From Bacillota bacterium (GTDB lineage: Bacteria > Bacillota > Dehalobacteriia > UBA4068): a DNA stretch of 43,760 bases. Below are positions 15,778 through 24,641 of the stretch, in pieces. The translations under genes were made by a program, and so were the position numbers. The notes under the pieces are model-generated. The model saw only the letters and a program-made list of their open reading frames with translations. It was not told the origin of the DNA and ran no database searches. The number at the start of each line of letters is the position of its first letter. Position 1 is the stretch's first letter. Location of the stretch: positions 1-43,760 of the forward strand of contig JAFSHU010000110.1 of assembly GCA_017440145.1 (NCBI GenBank), given 5' to 3'.

Positions 15778-17724
15778 ATGAGTGATAAACCTACTTTTTA
15801 TATCACTACACCGATTTATTATCCCAGTGACAATCTGCACATCGGCCATGCTTATACCACTGTGGCTGCGGATACCATGGCTCGCTACAAAAAGATGCGC
15901 GGCTATGATGCCTATTTTCTGACCGGATCCGATGAACACGGACAGAAGATTCAGCGCCGGGCCGCTGCCGCCAACATGCAGCCCAAGGAATTCGTAGATC
16001 AGATCATCAAGAGCTTCAAGGAGCTCTGGAAAATCCTGCAGGTGGAAAATGATGATTTCATCCGCACCACGGATGCCCACCACGAAAAATACGCCCAGGA
16101 ATTGTTCCAGCAGATTTATGAGCAGGGCGATATTTATAAATCCGAATATGAGGGCTGGTATTGCACCAGCTGTGAAACCTTCTTTACGGAACTGCAGGTG
16201 GGTGAGGAGCATGTCTGCCCGGATTGCGGTAAGCCTGCAGAACTGATGAAGGAAGAAAGCTATTTCTTCCGCATGAGCAAATATGCGGATCGCTGGCTGA
16301 AATTTATTGAAGAGAATCCGGATTTTATTCAGCCGGAGAGCCGCCGCAATGAAATGGTCAATTTTGTTAAGCAGGGTCTGGAGGATCTCTGCGTTTCCCG
16401 CACGACCTTTGATTGGGGTATCAAGGTTCCCTTTGATGAAAAGCATGTGATTTATGTTTGGTTTGATGCCCTCATCAATTATATTTCTGCTCTGAAAAAG
16501 GACGATAACAGCCTTTATGAAAAATTCTGGCCCGCAGATGTGCACCTGGTGGGTAAGGATATCATTCGTTTCCACACGATCATCTGGCCGATCATGCTGA
16601 TGGCTGCTGGTCTGCCTTTGCCCAAACACGTTCTGGGGCACGGCTGGGTTCTGCTGGGTGATGGCAAAATGAGCAAGTCCAAAGGCAATGTGGTTGACCC
16701 TGTCATTCTCTGTGATCGTTACGGTTCCGATGCGATTCGTTATTTCCAGAAGCGTGAGATGCAATATGGTCAGGATTGCACCTATTCTGAAGCCAACCTG
16801 GCTTTGCGGATCAACAATGATCTGGCCAATGATTACGGCAATCTGCTTTCCCGGACTACCGGTATGCTGGAGAAATTCCAGGAGGGCCTGGTTCTGGCTC
16901 CCAGTGCCGGTACGGATTTTGATGCGGATTTGATTCAGCTGGCGAAGGATACCCCTGCTGCCTTTGCTGCCCTCATGGATAAGATGGAATGGGCAAATGC
17001 CCTGGCTGAGCTGTGGAAGCTGGTGGGTAAGGCCAACAAATATATTGATGATGTTGCCCCCTGGGCCTTAAATAAAGAAGGCAAAAAGGAAGAGCTTGCC
17101 ACCGTTTTGTATAACATGGTGGAAGTGCTGCGCATGGTAACGGTCATGGTAGCCCCCGTTATGCCCTCTCTGCTGCCGAAAGTATGGGCACAGCTGGGTA
17201 TTTCCGAGAGGGATGATCTGGCCTCTTGGGAAAGCCTGAAATGGGGACTGTTCCCGGCCGGCACGAAGATCAACCGCGGAGAACCCCTTTTCCCCCGCAT
17301 TGATATTGATGCGATCAAAGCACAGATGGAAGCTGCAGCGGCAGAAGCTGCTCAGGAAGAAGCAGCCCCTGCTGAGCCGGAGCCGGAAATCGAGCCTCTG
17401 GCGGAAGAATGCGTATATGATGATTTCGCGAAAGTGGATTTGCGCGTGGTGAAGGTTCTGGAGTGCATTAAGGTTCCGAAAGCAGATAAGCTCCTGCAAT
17501 TTAAGCTGGAAATGGGAGGCGAGGAACGCACTGTTCTTTCTGGCATTGCAAAATTCTACCAGCCGGAAGAGCTGGTCGGGAAGAAGCTCATTCTTGTTGC
17601 CAATCTGGCGCCCCGAAAGATTCGCGGCATTGAGTCCAAGGGCATGCTGCTTTCCGCTGCCATCGGAGATAAGCTTCAGGTAATTGAGGCACCGGATATG
17701 CCCACAGGCAGCCGGGTTTGCTAA
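15778..17724 (+). CDS. metG: Methionyl-tRNA synthetase with C-terminal tRNA-binding domain
   Basis: The 648-residue class I synthetase charges tRNA-Met. HIGH is at 21-24, KMSKS at 297-301, and a zinc knuckle is visible (CTSC ... CPDC, near residues 127-150). A Glu/Ala-rich linker near 515-540 leads to an EMAPII/Trbp111-type tRNA-binding domain at about 546-648 (DFAKVDLRVVKV ... LAPRKIRGIESKGMLL). ATG 15778 has CGGAGG upstream. tatD starts four bases after the stop, as in Bacillus. Confidence 0.97.
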   Translation: MSDKPTFYITTPIYYPSDNLHIGHAYTTVAADTMARYKKMRGYDAYFLTGSDEHGQKIQRRAAAANMQPKEFVDQIIKSFKELWKILQVENDDFIRTTDAHHEKYAQELFQQIYEQGDIYKSEYEGWYCTSCETFFTELQVGEEHVCPDCGKPAELMKEESYFFRMSKYADRWLKFIEENPDFIQPESRRNEMVNFVKQGLEDLCVSRTTFDWGIKVPFDEKHVIYVWFDALINYISALKKDDNSLYEKFWPADVHLVGKDIIRFHTIIWPIMLMAAGLPLPKHVLGHGWVLLGDGKMSKSKGNVVDPVILCDRYGSDAIRYFQKREMQYGQDCTYSEANLALRINNDLANDYGNLLSRTTGMLEKFQEGLVLAPSAGTDFDADLIQLAKDTPAAFAALMDKMEWANALAELWKLVGKANKYIDDVAPWALNKEGKKEELATVLYNMVEVLRMVTVMVAPVMPSLLPKVWAQLGISERDDLASWESLKWGLFPAGTKINRGEPLFPRIDIDAIKAQMEAAAAEAAQEEAAPAEPEPEIEPLAEECVYDDFAKVDLRVVKVLECIKVPKADKLLQFKLEMGGEERTVLSGIAKFYQPEELVGKKLILVANLAPRKIRGIESKGMLLSAAIGDKLQVIEAPDMPTGSRVC

Positions 17725-17728
17725 GGCT

Positions 17729-18508
17729 ATGAAGGTACAATTATACGATACCCATGCACATCTGGATGATCGGAAGATTTTTCCCGAGCTGGAGGATGTT
17801 TTGCAGCGCGCCCGTGAGGCCGGTGTGAATTTGATTAACACTGTTGGCTGCGATTGGCGTTCCTCTTTGATGTCTGTGCGTATCGCGGAAAAGCATCCGG
17901 ATCAGGTACGGGCTATCATTGGGGTGCACCCCAGTGAGATTCGGGATTGGAATGAAGAGCTTCTGGCCCGGCTTATGGACCTGACCAGCAGCCCCTTTGT
18001 GGTAGGCTGGGGGGAGATTGGTTTGGATTACCACTATGAAGATGGCCCTCCTCACGATCAGCAGCGCCGCGTGTTTCGGGCGCAGATCGCCGCTGCGAAA
18101 GAAGCCGGCTTGCCGATTATTATTCATGATCGGGATGCGCATCAGGATACGATTGATATTTTGAAGCAGGAAAAGGCCGGTGTGAACGGCGGTATTCTCC
18201 ACTGCTTTTCCGGCAGCTGGGAAATGGCAAAGGAATGCCTGCGTCTGGGCTTCCATATCTCTTTTGCCGGGCCCCTGACTTATGCCAATGCCAAAACCTC
18301 TGTGGATGTAGCAGGAAAAGTTCCGGAAGATATGCTTCTGATCGAAACAGATTGCCCTTATTTGACCCCGCATCCTATGCGTGGGAAAATCAATGAACCC
18401 GCCCGTGTAAGCTATACGGCAGCAAAGCTCGCTGAGATCCGGGGTTTGGATTATGAACGTATCGCAGAAATTACAACGAATAATGCCAAACGCCTGTTTA
18501 AGCTATAG
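17729..18508 (+). CDS. tatD: TatD-family metal-dependent DNase
   Basis: The 259-residue TIM-barrel hydrolase has the metal motif DTHAHLDD (H9, H11), GWGEIGLDYH, PIIIHDRDAH, HCFSGSWE and ETDCPYLTPHP. TatD proteins are 3'-5' DNases linked to DNA repair; some act on D-aminoacyl-tRNA. ATG 17729 is only weakly preceded by TAAGG, so translation is probably coupled to metG, whose stop is four bases upstream. It closes the tmk block. Confidence 0.92.
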   Translation: MKVQLYDTHAHLDDRKIFPELEDVLQRAREAGVNLINTVGCDWRSSLMSVRIAEKHPDQVRAIIGVHPSEIRDWNEELLARLMDLTSSPFVVGWGEIGLDYHYEDGPPHDQQRRVFRAQIAAAKEAGLPIIIHDRDAHQDTIDILKQEKAGVNGGILHCFSGSWEMAKECLRLGFHISFAGPLTYANAKTSVDVAGKVPEDMLLIETDCPYLTPHPMRGKINEPARVSYTAAKLAEIRGLDYERIAEITTNNAKRLFKL

Positions 18509-18575
18509 CTTGAGCATCAATATGATCAGGCAGAGCATCAGGGTTTGGAATTTCAGATGAATTGATGAGCTACAA

Positions 18576-18605
18576 AAGGCCAGCGTCAAAACGACGCTGG
18601 CCTTT
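18576..18605. terminator. Bidirectional intrinsic terminator
   Basis: A 12-bp stem (18576-18587 with 18593-18604) sits between the convergent tatD and BMP lipoprotein genes. Short T tracts follow on both strands (TTT on plus, TTTT on minus). Confidence 0.8.
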
Positions 18606-18639
18606 GTCATAGGCATTATAAATTGTGTTTGCCGATGTT

Positions 18640-19716
18640 TTATTCCATCGGGAGCAGGCGAACGGAGTCACTGAGCAAGCTCTGGGGATCCGCTTCTATT
18701 TCAAAAGCATTTTTGATTTCATATTCTCCATTGTGCAGTCGCTCCAGCAGAAGCAAATAGTCTTCCTGCGTGAAGTGCAGCAAGCGGGAAGTTTCTATGG
18801 AGAGGGAGACCCCACTCTCTGCAAGGCCATAAGAACGGATTTGCCCGGCGGGAAAGGTATTTCGGCCATAGGCCTCTATAAGATCGGCCACCGCTTCTTT
18901 TATATTTTTGACCGCAGAAAGCACGAAGACATCTGATGCCCTATGCTGATCGGTATCGGAGCCAATCACAGCAGCACAGCTTGCCTCTGCAGCGGGCAGC
19001 ACCGCCTGGCTTATCTGCGCGCCGCAGGCAAAAATAAGTTCTGTTCCATCGATATACCAAGGATACACCATGGATAAAACGGAGCGCTCAGCCGGAAGAT
19101 CATCTGCATAGCCGTAGCGTACTTCAATCGTTGATCCACGCTCGGAAGCAGCAGCATTCAGCCCCTGCAGGAAGCCTATCCCATAGGCGGCATCTTTCCT
19201 TTGAGCAACAAAGCCCAATTTGTTGTAGCCATCCGCTGCGGCTGCATACCCAGCCAGAAAACCGGCTTCCTCTTCGGAAAATAGAATCGCACAGCTATTT
19301 GCGGCGAGAGTCGCTTCCTCAGAATCGCCTGATGCAGGCAGATAATCTACGGTAAGAAAGAACAAATCCGGATATTCTTCCTGGGCCTGCAAGATGGCAA
19401 AGTCTTGCTGACCCGAAGGGCAAATAATCAGCTTCGCACCTGCCTGCACCGCCAAACGGATGGCAGAAAGATAGTCATTTCCCTCCGGTTGATACCATTG
19501 ATAGCTGATTCCTGCTGCATCAGCAGCGGTCTGCAGGCCTTCCCACGCTGCGAGGACGATTCCATCCTCAAGACCCTTTGGACTGGTAATCAGGGCAATT
19601 TCATAGCTGGGCGGTGGAAGCGGCGCTGTATTTTTCTGCTCGATTGTTGCTTTTCGCCCGCAGGCAGGGAGCAGAAGAAGCAGCAGGCATAGAATTGAAA
19701 TAAACAGGCGTCTCAT
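18640..19716 (-). CDS. BMP-family substrate-binding lipoprotein
   Basis: This 358-residue protein has a signal peptide with lipobox LLPACG (lipid-anchored C19) and a periplasmic-binding fold of the basic membrane protein (BMP/PnrA/TmpC) family: LEDGIVLAAWEGLQ, GAKLIICPSGQQD, SEEEAGFLAGYAA, KLGFVAQRKDAAYGIGFLQG, ELIFACGAQISQAV. PnrA-type members bind purine or pyrimidine nucleosides for ABC uptake. No permease or ATPase gene is adjacent. It lies 26 bases after a cytidine deaminase, which supports nucleoside binding (inference). Confidence 0.85.
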   Translation of the reverse strand: MRRLFISILCLLLLLLPACGRKATIEQKNTAPLPPPSYEIALITSPKGLEDGIVLAAWEGLQTAADAAGISYQWYQPEGNDYLSAIRLAVQAGAKLIICPSGQQDFAILQAQEEYPDLFFLTVDYLPASGDSEEATLAANSCAILFSEEEAGFLAGYAAAADGYNKLGFVAQRKDAAYGIGFLQGLNAAASERGSTIEVRYGYADDLPAERSVLSMVYPWYIDGTELIFACGAQISQAVLPAAEASCAAVIGSDTDQHRASDVFVLSAVKNIKEAVADLIEAYGRNTFPAGQIRSYGLAESGVSLSIETSRLLHFTQEDYLLLLERLHNGEYEIKNAFEIEADPQSLLSDSVRLLPME

Positions 19717-19742
19717 AAAAACTCCTAGCTTGCCGAAGGAAA

Positions 19743-20165
19743 TTACAGCATATGTGGGGAGAAACTATGGGGCAGCAATTCCGCGCAGGTGTAGCTTTGG
19801 TATTCTTCCATGCTTTTAGCCAGAAAAACCGGCATATCTGCGGAACAAAACTCCGCCAGCCACTGACGACAAACACCGCAGGGCGGAATAAAATCTACAG
19901 GAGCTTGTCCCTGGGGCCCACCGACGACCGCCAGAGCTTTAAAATGCCTTTGGCCTTCGCTTATCGCTTTTGCGAAGGCGGTTCGTTCCGCACAAAGGGT
20001 AGGGGAATAGGCTGCATTTTCGATATTGCAGCCGCCGAAAATGCTTCCATCCTGTGTGAGAAGAGCAGCTCCCACGCTGAAGCCGGAATAGGGGGCGTAG
20101 GCTTTTTCCCGATAGAGAAATGCAGCTTCCAGCAGCGCAGTGATATCAAAATTATGTTTTTCCAT
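19743..20165 (-). CDS. cdd: Cytidine deaminase
   Basis: The 140-residue enzyme deaminates cytidine and deoxycytidine. Zinc ligands C58, C96 and C99 and catalytic E60 lie in SPTLCAERTAF and PPCGVCRQW, the three-cysteine tetrameric type. GCNIENAAYSP is the substrate loop. ATG 20165 has only a weak ribosome site (GAAAGAG about ten bases upstream). It precedes the BMP lipoprotein in one likely operon. Confidence 0.95.
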   Translation of the reverse strand: MEKHNFDITALLEAAFLYREKAYAPYSGFSVGAALLTQDGSIFGGCNIENAAYSPTLCAERTAFAKAISEGQRHFKALAVVGGPQGQAPVDFIPPCGVCRQWLAEFCSADMPVFLAKSMEEYQSYTCAELLPHSFSPHML

Positions 20166-20209
20166 GAAGCCAAATCTCTTTCATCTTATTTTGTGTTTTG
20201 TGGGTAAAT

Positions 20210-20223
20210 ATACGGTATCGTAT
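20210..20223. promoter_or_regulatory. Candidate operator upstream of cdd
   Basis: The inverted repeat ATACG-GTAT-CGTAT lies about 45-58 bases upstream of cdd. It overlaps the reverse complement of TATATT (minus-strand 20213-20208), a possible -10 for cdd with TTTACA 19 bp upstream. A repressor site is plausible; no regulator gene is adjacent. Confidence 0.35.
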
Positions 20224-20317
20224 CTTTTTTGTGTAAATCCATAAAAAGGACAACGGGGCTTGGCATAATTGCATGGTTTTGATGCGACAGCTTATCTTTT
20301 TGAAGCAAAGTCGCTTT

Positions 20318-20749
20318 TTATTTGATTTGCTCCAGCAATAGCAGCAAGGCCTCCCGGTATCCGGAAAATCCTTTTCCGCAAATGCTGGCTAAGCATGCGG
20401 ATGAGATATAAGAGTGTCGGCGAAAGCTTTCCCGCTCGTGAATATTACTCAAATGAACCTCTACAGTGGGCAGAGCGACGGCTTTTAAGGCATCCAGAAT
20501 CGCAATGCTGGTATGGGTATAGGCGGCAGGATTGATTACAATCCCAGCTGCTTTTCCGTAAGCCTCCTGGATCGCATCCACGATCGCACCTTCATGGTTG
20601 GATTGGAAAACCTGAAGCTCAATGCCCAGGTCTTCTCCGCAGCTGTGAAGATAGGAGAGTAGATCCTGATAGCTTTGTTCCCCATAAATTTGGGGTTCCC
20701 GAAGGCCCAGCAAATTTAAATTTGGGCCATTAATTACCAAAATGCGCAT
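20318..20749 (-). CDS. aroQ: 3-dehydroquinate dehydratase, type II
   Basis: The 143-residue enzyme dehydrates 3-dehydroquinate to 3-dehydroshikimate. Signature segments are INGPNLNLLGLREP with the catalytic tyrosine in QIYG, QSNHEGAIVD, INPAAYTHTS, VEVHLSNIHERE and FRRHSYIS. ATG 20749 follows GGAGG and lies inside the end of the aroE-aroK gene (20-base overlap). It is the last gene of the shikimate operon. Confidence 0.96.
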   Translation of the reverse strand: MRILVINGPNLNLLGLREPQIYGEQSYQDLLSYLHSCGEDLGIELQVFQSNHEGAIVDAIQEAYGKAAGIVINPAAYTHTSIAILDALKAVALPTVEVHLSNIHERESFRRHSYISSACLASICGKGFSGYREALLLLLEQIK

Positions 20750-21968
20750 CAAAATCCTCCTTTATCCGCTCTGCTGCTTTCCGGCTCTCCTGGTCGTTCC
20801 ACACCTTTACATCTGCCAGAGCTTCATAGATCGGCTTTCGATCCCGAGCCAGCTGCTGCAGTGCCTCCCAGGATGCAGACAGCGGCCTTCCTTCTCGATC
20901 CAGCTTGCTGAGATCGCTTTCCAAGAGGTAGATTCTTCCGTTCTGCCGCAGCAATTTTCGATTTTCCTCCGCAAGGACAGCACCGCCGCCGCAGGCGATA
21001 ACCTGAGCATGTGTATCCGCCAGCTCCCGCAGAACAGCGCTTTCCAGCCTGCGAAAGGCAGCTTCCCCCTCTTCCTGAAAAATCTGAGGGATCGTGCGCC
21101 CACTTCTTTCCGTAATGATCCTATCCACATCTACCAGGCTTCGTCCGGTCAATTCAGCCACTTGCTGTGCCACTGTGCTTTTTCCGCAGCCGGGCATTCC
21201 GATGAGCGCAATATTTGTCATCTCTTTTTCCAGAATCTTTGTTGCCCGGAAGCTGCTGCTGTCCGGAATGCTTTTCCCAAGGAAAAGCTCTTCTGCCAAT
21301 TTCGCCTGGTGAGCCAGCATCAGCAGGCCGTTTGCATTCTCCAGGCCCAGGGCATCTGCTTCCAGCAGCAAACGGCTGCGCAGGGGGTTATAAATCAAAT
21401 CCAACACAGCTTCCAGCTGCGGAAAACGGGAAAGACAGATGGGAGAATCCTCCAAACGAGGGGACATTCCCACCGGGGTGGCATTGATCAAAATCTGTGT
21501 ATTCCGGAAGGAATAAATGTTTTCATAGTCAATGGGGCCGCGCCGGGAAACCATCTGAATGCTTTCCGCTCCGTGGTCCTTTGCCACATTCCAGGCAGTC
21601 AGGGCCGCTCCTCCAGTCCCAAAAATGACTACATGCTTTTTGGAAAAGGAGATGCCTGCATGCTGTGCCAAAAGCTCCAGACCGGCATAGTCTGTGTTAT
21701 ATCCACACAGCTGGCCCTGCTCATCGTGGATCAGCGTATTTACGCTGCCTATAGCCTGAGCCTGGGGAGAAAGAAAATCGCAGTAAGGAAGAACGGCTTT
21801 CTTGTAGGGGATGGTGACATTTACACCTTTGAACTCAGCTTTCCGAAGAAAGCCCTCCAGATCCTCCGGGGGCAAAGGATGCAGCTCATAATCGGGGATT
21901 TCCAGCAAAGCATGAATCTGCGGGGACATGCTGTGCCCCAGGGGGTAACCAATCAATCCATAATCCAT
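20730..21968 (-). CDS. aroE-aroK: Fused shikimate dehydrogenase and shikimate kinase
   Basis: One 412-residue frame carries two successive shikimate enzymes. Residues 1 to about 245 are AroE: YPLGHSMSPQIH, VTIPYKK with catalytic K56, NTDYAGL with D93, and FGTGGAALTA as the NADP loop. From about 250 onward it is AroK: Walker A GMPGCGKST (257-265), DVDRIITERSG, FRRLESAVL and CGGGAVL. It would convert dehydroshikimate to shikimate 3-phosphate. M250 at the junction could be an internal start for free kinase. The start is ATG 21968. Confidence 0.95.
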   Translation of the reverse strand: MDYGLIGYPLGHSMSPQIHALLEIPDYELHPLPPEDLEGFLRKAEFKGVNVTIPYKKAVLPYCDFLSPQAQAIGSVNTLIHDEQGQLCGYNTDYAGLELLAQHAGISFSKKHVVIFGTGGAALTAWNVAKDHGAESIQMVSRRGPIDYENIYSFRNTQILINATPVGMSPRLEDSPICLSRFPQLEAVLDLIYNPLRSRLLLEADALGLENANGLLMLAHQAKLAEELFLGKSIPDSSSFRATKILEKEMTNIALIGMPGCGKSTVAQQVAELTGRSLVDVDRIITERSGRTIPQIFQEEGEAAFRRLESAVLRELADTHAQVIACGGGAVLAEENRKLLRQNGRIYLLESDLSKLDREGRPLSASWEALQQLARDRKPIYEALADVKVWNDQESRKAAERIKEDFDAHFGN

Positions 21969-22014
21969 AGAAGGGCTCCTTTAAATTTTCTGCTAAGCGC
22001 CCGGAAAATCCAAT

Positions 22015-22299
22015 TTATTTAGAAGTTGTGCCATTCGTGGCTGCATTGTTCTTTTGATAGGAGCGGCTCAGCTCAAAAAGAGTAGAGAATAACAGTTCGG
22101 CGTAGGACGATAGCTCCTTCGGTGCCGTTTCTCGAACCTTAGCTAAAATTTCCTGCTCACGCGCCGGATTGTATATTTCCAGGCCAGCCTCCTCTTTCAG
22201 CTTCCCGATTTGTCGGGCCAGCTCCATGCGCTTTAAAAACAAGGCCAGCAATTCGGCATCAATGCTATCGATTTCTCTTCTGATTTCAGGAATCTGCAT
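22015..22299 (-). CDS. Chorismate mutase, AroQ class
   Basis: The 94-residue all-helical protein has the chorismate mutase core IRREIDSIDAELLALFLKRM, with Arg and Lys active-site positions in ARQIGKLKEEAGLEIYNPAR. It converts chorismate to prephenate, the branch to Phe and Tyr. It stands alone, not fused to prephenate dehydratase, which is not in the window. It lies between aroC (17 bases upstream) and aroE-aroK. Confidence 0.92.
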   Translation of the reverse strand: MQIPEIRREIDSIDAELLALFLKRMELARQIGKLKEEAGLEIYNPAREQEILAKVRETAPKELSSYAELLFSTLFELSRSYQKNNAATNGTTSK

Positions 22300-22316
22300 A
22301 TTTCATATTCCTCTCA

Positions 22317-23387
22317 TTAAAAAACAAACTGAGACAGGGCGATCGCTGCAGCTGCTTCTACGCAGGGGACTGCACGTATTGCGATGCAGGGGTCGTGCCG
22401 GCCACTCAGCTGCAATTCCCGCTCCTCTAAAAGACGCATGCTCACAGAACGCTGCTTCTGTGCGATGGATGAGGTCGGTTTAAATGCTGCACGAAAAATG
22501 AGAGGCATCCCGCTGCTTAATCCACCTAAAATACCTCCGTGGTGGTTGGAAGCAGTGCAGATTCGATCCTCTTGAATTTGATAAGGGTCGTTGTTTTCGG
22601 AGCCTTTGGCGCCGGCGCAGGCAAAGCCGCTGCCAAACTCCAGGCCCTTTATCCCGGGGATAGAGAAAACTACATGGCTGATGCAGCTTTCCAGGCTATC
22701 GAAAAAAGGCTCCCCCATCCCGACAGGGAGACCCTGCACACAGCATTCTACCTGGCCGCCAAGGGAATCACCAGCCTGAGCTGCCTCCTGAATGCATCCG
22801 GCCATAGCTGCTGCTGCTTTTGCATCGAAAACAGGAAGCCCCCATTCGTTTTCCTGCGGAGAAGGCCAAAAAGATTGTTTTGCATCCCAGCTTTCATCTT
22901 TGATTTCTCCCACAGAAAAAAGACGAGCTGAAATTTGAATGCCCCGCTGCTCAAGCAGCTGCAAAAGAATTCCTCCCGCTACGCAAAAGGGTGCTGTGAG
23001 CCTTGCCGAAAAATGCCCTCCACCGCGATAATCGTTGCAGCCGTGATGCTTTACCCAGGCAGGCCAGTCTGCATGACCGGGCCGGGGAATATCTGCCAGC
23101 TGCTCGTAATCTGCAGAGCGGGCATCGGTATTTTCTATTATGGCACAGAGCGGAGCGCCGCAGGTTTTGCCTTCCCACAGGCCGGATAGAAAGCGGGGCC
23201 GATCTGCTTCTTTACGGGACGTCGTCAGGCGGCTGCGGCCGGGAGCGCGACGGTCGAGAAAATTCTGCAAATGCTCCAGATCGATGCTTTCCCCGGCGGG
23301 CAGGCCATCCAGGATCATACCAACCGCTTCTCCATGGGATTGGCCGAATAAACTTAGCCGAATCCGTTCTCCATAACTAGATGACAT
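22317..23387 (-). CDS. aroC: Chorismate synthase
   Basis: The 356-residue flavin-dependent lyase makes chorismate from EPSP. Typical segments are FGQSHGEAVGMILDGLPAG, RRAPGRSRLTTSRKE, RPGHADWPAW, YRGGGHFSARLTA, GGILGGLSSGMPLIFR and RHDPCIAIRAVP. ATG 23387 is preceded by GGAGGG and overlaps the aroA end by 11 bases. Confidence 0.97.
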   Translation of the reverse strand: MSSSYGERIRLSLFGQSHGEAVGMILDGLPAGESIDLEHLQNFLDRRAPGRSRLTTSRKEADRPRFLSGLWEGKTCGAPLCAIIENTDARSADYEQLADIPRPGHADWPAWVKHHGCNDYRGGGHFSARLTAPFCVAGGILLQLLEQRGIQISARLFSVGEIKDESWDAKQSFWPSPQENEWGLPVFDAKAAAAMAGCIQEAAQAGDSLGGQVECCVQGLPVGMGEPFFDSLESCISHVVFSIPGIKGLEFGSGFACAGAKGSENNDPYQIQEDRICTASNHHGGILGGLSSGMPLIFRAAFKPTSSIAQKQRSVSMRLLEERELQLSGRHDPCIAIRAVPCVEAAAAIALSQFVF

Positions 23388-24639
23388 GGGGTTTCCCTCC
23401 TAAAGCTATATAATCCTGCCAAAAATGCGGATAGGATTTTTCCACAGCCTCGCTGTTTTCCAGCAAAATTTCCCCGGTGCAGCGGCTGGCTGCAATCGCC
23501 GCTGTCATAGCGATTCGATGGTCTTTGTAGGACTGCACTCTCCCGCCATGCAGCTGCTTTGCTCCTGCAATTCGAATCTGATCCTCTTGCAGCTCAATCT
23601 CCCCACCAAGGGATTTAATCAGCTGAGCTGTGCTTTCCAAACGGTCACTTTCCTTTAGGCGGAGACGGCTTACATGCTGAATGTTCGTTTCGCCCTCCGC
23701 AAAGGTGGCAAGCAGGGATAAGATCGGAACCAGATCAGGAATATCTGCCGCATCTATGTTGATGCTGTGCAGTGGGCGCGGACCGTTTATGCACAGGAGA
23801 TCGCCTTTCCAATGGGCGTTTGCACCCATCTGAAGCAAAAGTGAAAGAATTTTTCGATCCCCCTGCGCAGAATCGGAACGCAGCCCGTTCAGACGAATAC
23901 CTTTTTCGGAAAGAGCCCCTGCCGCCAACCAAAAAGCAGCATTTGACCAATCTCCTTCAATCTTAAATTTTCCCGGAGAACGGTATTTTTGCCCGGCTGT
24001 CACCCGGTACCCTTGTTCCGTCTTTTCCACCAGGATGCCAAAGCTTCTCATTGCATTGCAAGTGAGCTCCAGGTAAGAGGCAGATTGCAGCGGAGATGTA
24101 AAATGGATTTCTACATCGTCCGCCAGGATGGGTGCTGCCAGCAAAATACCGGAAGCAAATTGAGAACTCAAATTCCCGGGCAAGTAAAAAATTCCGCCTT
24201 CCTTCCAATGACCGATGGTCAAGGGCAGAGCTGCGGAAGAATAAAGCAATCCATGGGCAGAAAGTGTTTCCAGCAAAGGCAAAATTGGACGCTCCGGCAA
24301 ACGGCCACAGCCCAAAAAGCGGCTTTGCTTTGCCAGAGCGGCTGCCACAGGAATCAGGAAGCGCAGCGTAGAGCCACTTTCCCGGCAATCCAAAACAGGG
24401 GCTTCCGGTATAGCTTTGATGGGAGTGATCCGTAGTCCATGGGCTGTAGCGGTACATTTGGCCCCAAGGCTCTCCAGACAGGCTTGCGTAGCCTGAATAT
24501 CCTGGGAAGTCGCGGATAAATGTAGTTCTGTTTCTTCCCGGCAAAGCGCTGCACAAATCAGGGCTCTATGGGCCCAGGATTTGGAAGGGATTGCATGGAT
24601 TTCTCCCGATAAGCGGCAGGGAAGGAGTACTCTGTCCAT
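23377..24639 (-). CDS. aroA: EPSP synthase (3-phosphoshikimate 1-carboxyvinyltransferase)
   Basis: The 420-residue enzyme joins PEP to shikimate 3-phosphate. Motifs: SKSWAHRALICAAL with the shikimate-phosphate site, RESGSTLRFLIPVAA, GCGRLPERPILPLLE, GDWSNAAFWLAAGAL, and RLRLKESDRL with SYKDHRIAMTAA near the end. ATG 24639 has GGAGG upstream; an open extension to 24951 runs over aroB in another frame and is not EPSP synthase-like. The active-site loop reads RESGSTLRF where many class I enzymes read GNAGTAMR, so it resembles the other branch; glyphosate response is not claimed. Confidence 0.96.
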   Translation of the reverse strand: MDRVLLPCRLSGEIHAIPSKSWAHRALICAALCREETELHLSATSQDIQATQACLESLGAKCTATAHGLRITPIKAIPEAPVLDCRESGSTLRFLIPVAAALAKQSRFLGCGRLPERPILPLLETLSAHGLLYSSAALPLTIGHWKEGGIFYLPGNLSSQFASGILLAAPILADDVEIHFTSPLQSASYLELTCNAMRSFGILVEKTEQGYRVTAGQKYRSPGKFKIEGDWSNAAFWLAAGALSEKGIRLNGLRSDSAQGDRKILSLLLQMGANAHWKGDLLCINGPRPLHSINIDAADIPDLVPILSLLATFAEGETNIQHVSRLRLKESDRLESTAQLIKSLGGEIELQEDQIRIAGAKQLHGGRVQSYKDHRIAMTAAIAASRCTGEILLENSEAVEKSYPHFWQDYIALGGKPHVI

Positions 24640-24641
24640 CT

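Noticed and set aside
15748-16764. Long open frame (338 codons) antisense to metG
   Set aside because: It mirrors a clearly functional metG, has no ribosome site or recognisable domain, and its openness follows from metG codon bias.
20281-20325. Plus-strand hairpin GCGAC...GTCGC followed by T tract between cdd and aroQ
   Set aside because: It points against both flanking minus-strand genes and its stem is only about five to six pairs.
20742-22022. 426-codon plus-strand frame opposite aroE-aroK
   Set aside because: The opposite strand encodes a clear AroE-AroK fusion; the product is low in known motifs.
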